Of a stretch of 64,000 nt of DNA, positions 48,585-57,386 are shown piece after piece. The stretch lies in the NCBI RefSeq assembly GCF_001698125.1, contig NZ_CP013854.1, forward strand, positions 6,122,049 through 6,186,048. Reading direction: 5' to 3'. The notes beneath the pieces were generated by a model. That model was not told where the DNA came from, did no database searches, and saw only the letters and a list, made by a program, of their open reading frames with translations. Both the position numbers and the translations under genes were made by a program. The number at the start of each line of letters is the position of its first letter. The first letter of the stretch is position 1. This stretch comes from Pseudonocardia sp. HH130630-07. Its GTDB lineage: Bacteria > Actinomycetota > Actinomycetes > Mycobacteriales > Pseudonocardiaceae.

Positions 48585-50357
48585 GTGACAGGCTCCGCTG
48601 ATCGTGCCCCGTCGGGCGGGACGACCGCACGACAGGTCCTCACCGGCTCGCTGCGCGCCCAGCGCGGGCGGATCGCGGCGGCCGGCGCGCTGTTCTGCGG
48701 GCACCAGGCGGGCGAGGCCCTGGTGCCGCTGCTCGTGGGCGTGGTGATCGACCGTGCGGTCGCCGCGGGTGATCCCGTCGCGCTGGCCGGGTGGCTCGCC
48801 GTGCTCGCGCTCGACTTCGTCGTCCTCTCCTTCTCCTACCGGTTCGGTGCCCGGCACGCCTGGGCCGCGGAGGCGTGGGCCGACGCCCGGCTGCGCCGCA
48901 TCGTCGCCGGACGGCTGCTCGATCCGCGCGGCGGCGGCGAGACCGGACGGCTGCCCGGTGAGCTCACCGGCATCGCCGTGTCGGACAGCAAGCGGGTCGC
49001 CGAGCTCAACGTGGGCCTGCCGTTCGGGCTCGCCGCGGTGACCGCGGTCGTCGTCGCCGCGGTCGGGCTGCTCGCCATCGACCTCTCGCTCGGCCTGCTC
49101 ATCCTGCTCGGCACCCCGCCGCTGCTGTGGCTGGTCCAGCTCGTGGTCCGGCCGCTGGAGAAGCGCTCGGGGCACGAGCAGGAGCAGGCGGCGCAGGCCG
49201 CGGGCACCGCCGCCGACCTCGTCTCCGGGCTGCGGGTGCTCACCGGGATCGGCGCCCGGCCCGCAGCCGTCCGCCGCTACCGCGCCTCCAGCCGCGACGC
49301 GCTCGGCGCCACCCTGCGCGCGACCAGGGCGGAGGCGGGCTTCCTCGGCACCGTCCAGCTCGCGAACGGCCTGTTCCTCGCGGTGATCGCGCTGGTCGGC
49401 GGGCGGGCCGCGGCGAACGGCGAGATCACGGTGGGCCAGCTGGTCTCGGCGGTCGGCCTGGCCCAGTTCCTGGTCGGCCCGCTGCAGATGTTCGGCTACG
49501 TCAGCGCCCGGCTGGCCCAGGCACGGGCGTCCGCGGCCCGCATCGCGACGCTGCTGTCCACCCCGCACGCGATCACCGACGATCCCGCCGCCCCGCTCCG
49601 GTCCGCCGCGCCCCGCGCGGGGGCCGCGGAGCCGGGCGCGATCGCGGCCGGGCCCGGCGCCGGCGTCCTCGCGGTCCGCGGTCTGCTCCTGCGTGCCGGT
49701 GCGGGTGGCCCGGGGATCGACCTCGACGTCGTCCCCGGCCCGCCCGCGGCCGTGGTCGCCGCCGACCCGGAGGACGCCGCCGCCCTGCTGGCGGTCCTCG
49801 CCCGGGAGGCCGACCCGCCCGACGGCGTCGTCACCCTCGACGGCGCCCCGTTCCCGGAGCTGGCACCCGAGGACAGCCGGGCCGGTGTGCTGGTCGCCGC
49901 GCACGACGCCCACCTGTTCGCCGGATCGGTGCTCGACAACGTCGTCGCCGGGGCGCCGGAGGGCACGGACCCGCAGCCCGCGATGGCCGCCGCGGCGGCC
50001 GACCAGGTGGCGGCGACGCTGCCCGCCGGGGCCGGCACCGACGTCGCCGCACGCGGCCGGTCCCTGTCCGGCGGCCAGCGCCAGCGGATCGCGCTCGCCA
50101 GGGCGCTGGCCGCGGACGCACCCGTACTGGTGCTGCACGACCCGACCACGGCCGTCGACGCGGTCACCGAGACGCGGATCGCGCAGGGCGTGGCCGGGCA
50201 CCGTGCCGGACGCAGCACGCTGCTGGTGACGACCAGCCCCGCCCTGCTCGGCCTGGCCGGCACCGTCACGTTCCTCGCCGACGGCCGGGTCCGGTCCCGC
50301 GGGACGCACACCGAGCTGATGGCCGACCCGGACTACCGCGCGGTGGTGACGGCATGA
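48585..50357 (+). CDS. ABC transporter half (exporter fold) with degenerate Walker motifs
   Basis: A 590-residue half-transporter with an N-terminal six-helix exporter-type membrane domain (about residues 20-310) and a C-terminal ATPase domain. The signature LSGGQRQRIALARAL (494-508) is perfect. The Walker A position reads VVPGPPAAVVAADPED with no GKS/T, and Walker B is VLVLHDPTTAVD with the catalytic Glu missing. It must therefore pair with the next gene product, whose Walker A and B are intact. A siderophore-type binding protein follows, so the pair may be an IrtAB-like importer despite the exporter fold. The GTG start has a leaderless -10. Confidence 0.85.
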   Translation: MTGSADRAPSGGTTARQVLTGSLRAQRGRIAAAGALFCGHQAGEALVPLLVGVVIDRAVAAGDPVALAGWLAVLALDFVVLSFSYRFGARHAWAAEAWADARLRRIVAGRLLDPRGGGETGRLPGELTGIAVSDSKRVAELNVGLPFGLAAVTAVVVAAVGLLAIDLSLGLLILLGTPPLLWLVQLVVRPLEKRSGHEQEQAAQAAGTAADLVSGLRVLTGIGARPAAVRRYRASSRDALGATLRATRAEAGFLGTVQLANGLFLAVIALVGGRAAANGEITVGQLVSAVGLAQFLVGPLQMFGYVSARLAQARASAARIATLLSTPHAITDDPAAPLRSAAPRAGAAEPGAIAAGPGAGVLAVRGLLLRAGAGGPGIDLDVVPGPPAAVVAADPEDAAALLAVLAREADPPDGVVTLDGAPFPELAPEDSRAGVLVAAHDAHLFAGSVLDNVVAGAPEGTDPQPAMAAAAADQVAATLPAGAGTDVAARGRSLSGGQRQRIALARALAADAPVLVLHDPTTAVDAVTETRIAQGVAGHRAGRSTLLVTTSPALLGLAGTVTFLADGRVRSRGTHTELMADPDYRAVVTA

Positions 50358-52132
50358 GCGTCCTGCTCCCGGTCGCCCCGTGGCCGCGGATCCGCGCCCT
50401 GGTCACCGAGCTGGGCCGGCCGCAGCGGGGCACGGCGCTCGCCGCGCTCGGAGTCCTGTTCGGCGCCGCCGCGGCGAGCCTGCTCGCCGCGCCGCTGCTC
50501 GGCGACATCGTCGACCGGGTCGCGCAGCGGCGCGGCGCGGACGCGGTCCTCGCCCCCGTCCTGGGCCTGGCCGGGGTGGCCGTCGTGCAGGGTGTGCTGG
50601 CCGCGCTCGGGGTCGCGCTCGCCGCACGGTTCTGCGAGACCGTGCTGGCCGGACTGCGCGAACGGTTCGTCGACCGGGCACTGCACCTGCCGCAGACGCG
50701 GGTCGAGGCCGCCGGGGCCGGCGACCTCACCGCCCGGGTCACCGACGACGTGGCCGTGGTCGGCGAAGCGGTCCGCGAGGCGGTGCCGGAGCTGGTCCGG
50801 GCCGCCCTGCTGGTCGGGCTCACCCTGGTCGGGCTCGCCGTGCTGGACTGGCGGTTCCTGCTGGCCGCGCTGCTCGCCGTGCCGGTCCAGGCGTGGACGG
50901 CCCGCGCGTTCCTCGGCCGGTCCGGCCCGTTCTACGCCGCGCAGCGGACCGCCGCCGGCGCCCAGCAGCAACAGCTCCTCGACACCGCGGGCGGGCTGCC
51001 GACGGTGCGCGCCTACCGGCTGCACGAGCGGCACGCCGCCGGCGTCGCGGACCGGGCCGCCGAGGTCGCGCGGCTGGTCGTGGCCGTGATCCGGATGCAC
51101 ACCCAGCTGTTCGGGCGGCTGAACCTCGCCGAGTACATCGGGCTGGCCGCCGTCCTCGGTACCGGCTTCTGGCTGGTCTCCACCGGCGCGACGACGATCG
51201 GTACCGCCAGCGCGGCCGCGCTCTACTTCGTCAACCTCTTCACCCCGATCAACGTCGTGCTGTTCCAGCTCGACGCGGCCCAGACCGCGCTCGCCGGGCT
51301 GCGGCGGATCGTGGGGGTCGCCGATCTCGACCCGCCGGCGCCCCCGGCCCGGCTGGTCGTCCCGGACGGTGCCGGGCTGCGGGTGCGCGGCCTGACCCAC
51401 CACTACGTCGACGGCCACCCGGTACTGGCCGACGTCGATCTCGACGTCGCGCCGGGCGAGCGGGTCGCGCTGGTCGGCGCGAGCGGGGCCGGGAAGTCGA
51501 CCCTGGCCGGGATCGTCGCGGGGGTGCACACGCCGGCCGCCGGTGTCGTCGAGATCGGCGGTGCCCGGCTCGACGATCTCTCCCCGGACCGGCTGCGCGA
51601 GGCCGTGGTGCTCGTCACCCAGGAGTCGCACGTGTTCGCCGGGACGCTGGCCGCGGACCTGCGCCTGGCCGCCCCGGACGCCGACGACGACGCCCTGCTC
51701 GCCGCCCTGGACCGGGTCGGCGCGGGCGGCTGGGCCCGCGCACTCCCGGACGGGCTCGCGACCGTGGTCGGCGACGGCGGGCACCGGCTCCCGGTGGTCG
51801 CCGCCCAGCAGCTCGCGCTCGCCCGGGTCCTGCTGACCGGCCCCCGGGTGCTCGTGCTCGACGAGGCCACCGCGGAGGCCGGCAGCGCCGGGGCCCGGGT
51901 CCTGGAGGAGTCCGCCGAGGCCGTGCTCGCCGGGCGGACGGCGATCGTCGTCGCCCACCGGCTCACCCAGGCCGCGGCCGCCGACCGGGTCGTCGTCCTC
52001 GACGCCGGGCGGGTCGTCGAGCAGGGCACCCACGACGAGCTCGTCGCCGGCGGCGGCCGGTACGCCCGGCTGTGGGCGGCCTGGACCGGGGCCCGCAGCA
52101 CCGACCCCGCCGACCCCGCACCCCGGACCTGA
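50354..52132 (+). CDS. ABC transporter half (exporter fold) with degenerate signature
   Basis: A 592-residue half-transporter overlapping the previous gene (ATGA). The membrane domain includes GDLTARVTDDVAVVGEAVREAVPELV and the coupling region TVRAYRLHERHAAGV. The ATPase domain has intact Walker A GASGAGKST (375-383), Walker B VLVLDEATAEAG with the catalytic Glu, and H-loop VVAHRLTQ. The signature is replaced by LPVVAAQQLALARVL. This complements the first half exactly: its Walker A with the partner's LSGGQ gives one canonical ATP site and one dead site. Neither half has the siderophore-interacting reductase domain of IrtA. Confidence 0.87.
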   Translation: MSVLLPVAPWPRIRALVTELGRPQRGTALAALGVLFGAAAASLLAAPLLGDIVDRVAQRRGADAVLAPVLGLAGVAVVQGVLAALGVALAARFCETVLAGLRERFVDRALHLPQTRVEAAGAGDLTARVTDDVAVVGEAVREAVPELVRAALLVGLTLVGLAVLDWRFLLAALLAVPVQAWTARAFLGRSGPFYAAQRTAAGAQQQQLLDTAGGLPTVRAYRLHERHAAGVADRAAEVARLVVAVIRMHTQLFGRLNLAEYIGLAAVLGTGFWLVSTGATTIGTASAAALYFVNLFTPINVVLFQLDAAQTALAGLRRIVGVADLDPPAPPARLVVPDGAGLRVRGLTHHYVDGHPVLADVDLDVAPGERVALVGASGAGKSTLAGIVAGVHTPAAGVVEIGGARLDDLSPDRLREAVVLVTQESHVFAGTLAADLRLAAPDADDDALLAALDRVGAGGWARALPDGLATVVGDGGHRLPVVAAQQLALARVLLTGPRVLVLDEATAEAGSAGARVLEESAEAVLAGRTAIVVAHRLTQAAAADRVVVLDAGRVVEQGTHDELVAGGGRYARLWAAWTGARSTDPADPAPRT

Positions 52133-52166
52133 GCCGGGTACCCGGCGCACCCCCGAAAGGATCCCG

Positions 52167-53147
52167 ATGTCCCGTCCCCTGCGCCGCACGCTCGCCGCGT
52201 GCGCCGTCCTGCTCCTGGCCCTGACCGGCTGCTCCTCCGGCGGTACCGACGAACCGGCGGCACCGGCGCCCGGTGGCGACGGCACCTTCCCGGTGACGAT
52301 CGAGCACGCCTTCGGATCGACCACGATCGACCGCAAGCCCGAGCGCGTCGTCGCCCTGGGCTACAACGAGGCCGACTTCGTGATGGCGCTGGGCGTGCAG
52401 CCGGTCGGCGAGCGCGAGGTCATCGGCGACTTCCCGTACCAGCAGCGGCCCTGGCAGCCGCAGCCCCCGCTGGGCCCCACCCCGCAGTCCCTGGCCTCGG
52501 CGACCGTGCCGGTGGAGCAGATCGCCGCGCTGCAGCCCGACATCATCCTCGGCGTGTACTCCTTCCTCGACCGGGCCACCTACGACCGGCTCTCCCAGAT
52601 CGCGCCGACCGTGGCCCAGCCGACCGAGGACGGCACGAACCCGGCCACCTGGGACGAGCAGACCCGGATCACCGGTCAGGCGCTCGGGCTCCCGCAGGAG
52701 GCCGACCGGGTGATCGCCGAGACCCGGAAGAAGTTCGACGACGTCCGGGCCGCCAACCCGGAGTTCGCCGGCAAGGGCCTGTCCATGGACTTCGTGCTCG
52801 AGGGCAGCCCGACCGACCTGGGCACCGACGACCTGCGGGCACAGCTGTTCGCCGGGCTCGGTTTCACCGTCCGGCCGGACAGCCGGAACCTGTCGCTGGA
52901 GCAGCAGGGCCAGCTGGACAACGACGTCCTCGTCGTGATCGGGCGCACCAAGGCCGACGCGCTGGCGGACCCGGTGTTCGCCGCGATCCCGGCCGTGCGC
53001 GAGGGCCGGGTCGTCTACCTCGGCGACTTCGGGACCGAGTTCGCCGGCGCCCTGGGCTACTCCAGCCCGCTGTCGCTGGGCTACGCGATCGACACCGTCG
53101 CCCCGAAGCTGAAGGACGCGCTGGCCGGACGGGCTCCGGAGCTGTGA
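52167..53147 (+). CDS. Siderophore-type ABC substrate-binding lipoprotein
   Basis: A 326-residue FecB/FhuD-like lipoprotein. The signal peptide LAACAVLLLALTGC gives a lipobox with Cys near residue 22, followed by a Gly/Pro/Ala linker. The binding domain shows TIEHAFGSTTIDRKPERVVALGYNEADFVMALGVQPVG, the linking helix segment VEQIAALQPDIILGVYSFL, and YSSPLSLGYAIDTVAPKL at the end. It captures a ferric siderophore outside the cell. AAAGGA precedes the ATG. It lies 34 bp after the exporter-fold ABC pair, an unusual combination that suggests import by that pair. A hydroxamate precursor operon lies 2.3 kb away. Confidence 0.9.
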   Translation: MSRPLRRTLAACAVLLLALTGCSSGGTDEPAAPAPGGDGTFPVTIEHAFGSTTIDRKPERVVALGYNEADFVMALGVQPVGEREVIGDFPYQQRPWQPQPPLGPTPQSLASATVPVEQIAALQPDIILGVYSFLDRATYDRLSQIAPTVAQPTEDGTNPATWDEQTRITGQALGLPQEADRVIAETRKKFDDVRAANPEFAGKGLSMDFVLEGSPTDLGTDDLRAQLFAGLGFTVRPDSRNLSLEQQGQLDNDVLVVIGRTKADALADPVFAAIPAVREGRVVYLGDFGTEFAGALGYSSPLSLGYAIDTVAPKLKDALAGRAPEL

Positions 53148-53261
53148 CCGGCCGCCGGGGTGACCCACGGGCGCACCCCGGCGTCGCGGGACTCGTTGCG
53201 GGGTGAATAAGGTCGGGGCGTTTGTCCCGTTCACCGAGTTCCTGCCCGGAGGTCCGCAACG

Positions 53262-55443
53262 ATGAGCGACAGCCCGTCACCCACGACGGCGACAGGATCC
53301 GCCACCGACGGCGACGAGCCGTCGGTCACCCTCAACAAGCCGGTCTTCTACGGGTCGGCGGCCGGCGTGCTGCTGATCGCCGCGTGGGCGATCCTGCTGC
53401 CGGAGAACGCCGAGACCGTGATCGGCCTCGGCGTCGAGTTCATCGCCGGCGGCTTCGGCTGGTTCTACGTGCTGGTCGCGACCGTCGTGCTCGGGTTCGT
53501 CCTGTTCCTCGCGCTGTCCCCGTACGGCGCGATCAAGCTCGGCCCGGACCACTCGAAACCGGACTACTCGAACCTGTCGTGGGCGGCGATGCTGTTCGCC
53601 GCAGGCATCGGCACCGACCTGATGTTCTTCTCGGTCGCCGAACCGGTCACCCAGTTCACCGCTCCCCCGGTCGGCGAGCCCGGCACGGTCGAGGCCGCCC
53701 GCGAGGCGACGGTGTGGACGCTGTTCCATTACGGCCTCACCGGTTGGGGCATGTACGCGCTGATGGGCATCGCACTCGCCTACTTCGCCTACCGGCGCGA
53801 CCTCCCGCTGTCGATCCGCTCGGCGCTCTACCCGCTGATCGGCAAGCGGGTCTTCGGCCGGGTGGGGCACGCGATCGACCTCGCGGCCGTCCTCGGCACC
53901 ATCTTCGGCATCGCCACCTCGCTGGGGATCGCCGTCGTGCTGCTCAACGTGGGCCTGGACGTGATGTTCGGGATCCCGCAGGGTCTCGCCGCGCAGATCG
54001 CCCTGGTCGCGGTGTCCGTGGTGATCGCGACGATCTCCGCGGTCTCCGGCGTCGACAAGGGGATCAAGCGGCTCTCGGAGCTGAACGTGGCCGCCGCGCT
54101 GCTGCTCGCGCTGTTCGTCCTCGTCACCGGGAACACGGCGTTCCTGCTCAACGCGCTGGTGACCAACCTCGGCGACTACCTGTCGAGCTTCCCGGCGCTC
54201 ACCATGGAGACGTTCGCCTTCGAGCAGGGTGATCCCGCCGTCGGCGAGTGGCTGAACCTCTGGACGCTGTTCTTCTGGGCCTGGTGGATCGCCTGGGCGT
54301 CGTTCGTGGGCCTGTTCCTGGCCCGGATCTCCCGCGCCGCACGATCCGGCAGTTCGTCGTCGGCACGCTGGTGATCCCGTTCTTCTACATCCTGTTCTGG
54401 ATCTCCATCTTCGGCAACGCCGCGCTGGACAGCGTCCGCGGCGGCAACGCCGAGCTGGCCGACACCGCCGTCAACGCGCCGGAGACCGGGTTCTACCTGC
54501 TGCTGGAGCAGTACCCGTGGTTCCCGTTCCTGGCCGGGCTGGCCACGCTGACCGGGCTGCTGTTCTACGTGACCTCGGCCGACTCCGGCGCGCTGGTCAT
54601 GGCCAACCTGACGTCCTACCGGAAGACCCCGCGCGACGACGGCACGCCGGCCAACCGGATCTTCTGGGCCGCGGCGACCGGCCTGCTCACGCTCGGCATG
54701 CTGTTCGTGGGCGGCATCACCACGCTGCAGAACGCCACCGTGATCATGGGGCTGCCGTTCGCGTTCGTCATGGTGCTGGTCATGCTGGGGCTGTACAAGG
54801 CGCTGCGGGTGGAGCGCTACCGCACCGAGAGCAGGCGGTCGAGCCTGCCCGCCCTGCTGTCCGGGCGCAGCCGGGCCGGACGCGCCCCGGGCGGCGGCGA
54901 CACCGGCGACACGGCGGGGCACGACTGGCGGGACCGGCTGCGCCGCACGATGGGCCGCACCGACGCCCCCGGGGCCGGCCGGTTCCTGTCCGCGACCGCG
55001 ACCGGCGCGCTCGAGGACGTGGCCGCCGAGCTGCGCGAGCAGGGCGTGTCCACGGTGGTCCGGCGGTGCACCGGGGAGAACGTCCCGGAGGTCGAGCCGG
55101 GCGAGCAGCGGCCGGACGGGATGGCGCCGCTGGAACTCGTCGCGGCCGTGAAGAGACCCTGCCGTTCGTGTACCGGCTCGTCCCGCGGGTCGCCGGGCTC
55201 CCCCGGTGGTCCGACGCGGACGGCGCCGGACCGCGGGAGACCGGCACGGCGGCACCGGACGGCGCGGCGGCGGACGACGTCGCCGAGGAGCCCGGGCACC
55301 ACCGGGTCGAGGTGCACCTGCACGGCGGCGGCCAGGGCTACAACGTCATGGGCTACACCTACGGCCAGCTCGTCGACGACCTGCTCGACCAGTACGAGCA
55401 GCACCTGGAGCTGCTGCGCCTGGAGCGCGAGGCGACTCCCTGA
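53262..55443 (+). pseudogene. betT: betT-type BCCT choline transporter broken by two frameshifts
   Basis: The reading frame begins MSDSPSPTTATGS and gives a normal BCCT transporter to LFLARISR (about residue 358), including the choline/betaine box WTLFFWAWWIAWASFVGLFLARISR. Continuity then needs a -1 change near 54336: RTIRQFVVGTLVIPFFYILFW and TSADSGALVM lie in the next frame. A second -1 change is needed near 55150 to reach the C-terminal cytosolic BetT domain (REETLPFVYRL, VEVHLHGGGQGYNVMGYT, DDLLDQYEQHLELL). Each break is a single missing base. It is therefore either a true pseudogene or two sequencing errors. An intact protein would have been about 727 residues. Confidence 0.85.
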
Positions 55444-55449
55444 CCGGAT

Positions 55450-55479
55450 CCGGCCGGGCCCCGCACGGGGCCCGGCCGG
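55450..55479. terminator. Strong bidirectional terminator
   Basis: The 13-nt arm CCGGCCGGGCCCC (55450-55462) pairs perfectly with GGGGCCCGGCCGG (55467-55479) around GCAC, between the converging betT and formyltransferase genes. Confidence 0.8.
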
Positions 55480-55483
55480 GTAC

Positions 55484-56422
55484 TCAGGTCAGGTACCCGC
55501 CCATCCGCCGGAAGTAGTCGCCCGCCACGTGCTCGGTGCCGTCGGCGTCCCTGACCCGCTGCAGCACCAGGCCGTGCTGCCCGCCGCGCCACGCCTCGGG
55601 CCCCGCGACGACGATCACGCCCGTCCCCTCCCGGGCGAACACCCGTCCGGTGGTCCCGCCGCAGCGCTCGCGCGACACCGATGCCTCCAGCACCCGCAGC
55701 CGTCGGCCCTCGTGCTCGCACCAGGCGTTCGGGTACGGGCCGGTCTGGGCCCGGACGAGGTTCACCAGGTCGGCCGCCGGCCGGTCCCACGGGATGCGGT
55801 TGTCCTCGTCGGCCCGCTTGTGGAAGAACGACGCGTGCGCCGGGTCCTGGGTGAGCCACTCGTGGGGTCCGTGCTCGGCCCGGTCGAAGGCCTCCAGCGC
55901 CAGCGGGCCGAACAGCCGGACGGTGCGGTGGAACAGGTCCTCGGTGGTGTCGGTCGGGGTCACCGGGACCGTGCGCTGGCAGATGATCGGGCCACGGTCG
56001 AGGTCGGCGTCCATCCAGTGCGCGGTGATGCCCACCTGGCTCTCCCCGTTGATCAGCGCCCAGTTCAGCGGCGAGAACCCGGCGTAGCGCGGGAGCAGCG
56101 AGTCGTGGGTGTTGACCGTGCCGCGCGGTGGCGCGGAGAACACCGCCGGTGAGATCCAGGTCCGCCAGTTGCAGGCGACACCGATCTCGGCACCGGAGCG
56201 GGTGATCGTCTCCACCAGCTCGTCGTCGACCGCCTTCTCCCGGTAGACCACCGGGATGCCGTGCTCGGCGGCGAGCGCGTCGAGCGGCTCGTCGAAGATG
56301 TGCGGGGACCACTCCCCGTTGTCGGGGTGGCTCACCACCAGCACGACCTCGTGCCGGGAGTCCAGCAGGTCGGCGAGCAGGCGGGTGCCCCACTTCTGGT
56401 ATCCGAACAACACGACACGCAC
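55484..56422 (-). CDS. Methionyl-tRNA-formyltransferase-like enzyme, probably N5-hydroxyornithine formyltransferase
   Basis: A 312-residue formyltransferase-fold protein. RVVLFGYQKWGTRLLADLLDSRHEVVLVVSHPD begins the Rossmann-like part. Catalytic NxH and SLLPRYxG are visible as NTHDSLLPRYAGFSPLNWALINGE, followed by VGITAHWMDADLDRGPII. It uses 10-formyl-tetrahydrofolate. The similarity to siderophore enzymes such as CchA, rather than Fmt, is inferred from the neighbouring ornithine N-hydroxylase gene and from the missing Fmt surroundings (def, pyrimidine and PriA genes). It ends the three-gene hydroxamate operon. Confidence 0.82.
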   Translation of the reverse strand: MRVVLFGYQKWGTRLLADLLDSRHEVVLVVSHPDNGEWSPHIFDEPLDALAAEHGIPVVYREKAVDDELVETITRSGAEIGVACNWRTWISPAVFSAPPRGTVNTHDSLLPRYAGFSPLNWALINGESQVGITAHWMDADLDRGPIICQRTVPVTPTDTTEDLFHRTVRLFGPLALEAFDRAEHGPHEWLTQDPAHASFFHKRADEDNRIPWDRPAADLVNLVRAQTGPYPNAWCEHEGRRLRVLEASVSRERCGGTTGRVFAREGTGVIVVAGPEAWRGGQHGLVLQRVRDADGTEHVAGDYFRRMGGYLT

Positions 56423-56501
56423 GGGCGCACAGCCTCCAGGGGAACACCGGCGGACGGGCCGCCGGACGGGGACGGACGGCGGCGGGACACCGCCGCCGGG
56501 A

Positions 56502-57332
56502 TCAGGTGGCGGAGCGGTCCGCCACCGGGACGAGGAAGTCGAGCAGCGCCCGGTTCACGTCCTGCGGACGTTCGAGGTAGCCGTAGTGACCGGCATCAGC
56601 GATCTCGGTGTAGTGGGCGCCGGGCACCGCGTCGGCGACCTCCCGGCCCAGCTCGGGCGGGGTCGTGCGGTCGTCGGCGAACGCGACGACCAGCAGCGGG
56701 ACCGAGATCGCGCGGTAGGCGTCGGTGCGGTCGGCCAGGTCCAGGGCCAGCTGCATCTGCACCCGGTGACCGGGCCGTACCTCGGCGGAGGAGAACGCGA
56801 GCACGTCGAGCCAGTCCCGGGCGGACCGGTCGTCGCGCAGGGTCGCCGGGGAGAGGTACTGCTGGGCGGCGACGGCCGCGTGGTACTCCGCGGGCAGGAC
56901 GGTCCCGGCGTCGGCCAGCGCCGCCCGGCCGGCGGTGAGGGCCCGCTGCACCGGCCCCAGCCGGGCGTGCGCCCCCATCGCGACCACCCGGGACACGAGA
57001 TCGGGCCGGGCCAGTGCCAGCTCGGTCGCCACCCGCGCACCGAGCGAGGTCCCGACGACGGCGGCCGGGCCCGCACCGAGGTGCTCGATCAGGGCCGCCA
57101 CGTCGGCGGTCATGTCGTCGACGGTGAACCCGGCCGCGCACTCGTCCGACGGCGCGATCCCGCGGTTGTCGAACGTGACCACCCGGAAGCCCGCCGCCGT
57201 CAGCGCCGGGACCTGGTGGACCTCCCACACCCGCCCCGGACTGCCCGTCCCCATCACCAGCACCGCGAGCGGGCCGTCGCCACCGCGGTCGGTGTAGGAG
57301 AGCCGGATCCCGTTGAGGACCGCCACCGTCAC
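56502..57332 (-). CDS. Alpha/beta hydrolase in the siderophore operon
   Basis: A 276-residue alpha/beta hydrolase. The oxyanion region is LAVLVMGTGSPGRVWEVHQVPAL, the nucleophile elbow is VVGTSLGARVATELAL (Ser at the G-x-S-x-G centre), the acid is likely in VVAFADDRTTPP, and the His in DAGHYGYLERP. The GTG at 57332 has GGGAGGGG seven nt upstream and is preferred over a start 16 codons earlier. Its place between the ornithine hydroxylase and formyltransferase genes suggests ester or thioester hydrolysis in siderophore assembly or release, as for CchJ-type enzymes. This is context inference. Confidence 0.83.
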   Translation of the reverse strand: MTVAVLNGIRLSYTDRGGDGPLAVLVMGTGSPGRVWEVHQVPALTAAGFRVVTFDNRGIAPSDECAAGFTVDDMTADVAALIEHLGAGPAAVVGTSLGARVATELALARPDLVSRVVAMGAHARLGPVQRALTAGRAALADAGTVLPAEYHAAVAAQQYLSPATLRDDRSARDWLDVLAFSSAEVRPGHRVQMQLALDLADRTDAYRAISVPLLVVAFADDRTTPPELGREVADAVPGAHYTEIADAGHYGYLERPQDVNRALLDFLVPVADRSAT

Positions 57333-57386
57333 CCGTCGTCCCCTCCCGTCGCGCCGTCCCGACCGTAGCCGACCGTCCACCCCGTC

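Noticed and set aside
46269..50309. A 1346-codon open frame on the minus strand
   Set aside because: It is opposite strong genes (membrane protein, CobW type, ABC half). Its translation is Gly/Arg/Asp/Glu-rich low complexity, an artefact of high GC.
54330..55155. Programmed frameshifting in betT
   Set aside because: No slippery heptamer is seen at either change, and BCCT transporters are not known to need frameshifts. Deletion or sequencing error is simpler.
55484..56422. Housekeeping methionyl-tRNA formyltransferase (fmt)
   Set aside because: It lies in an iron-box operon with an ornithine N-hydroxylase and lacks the def/priA neighbourhood, so a siderophore formyltransferase is more likely.
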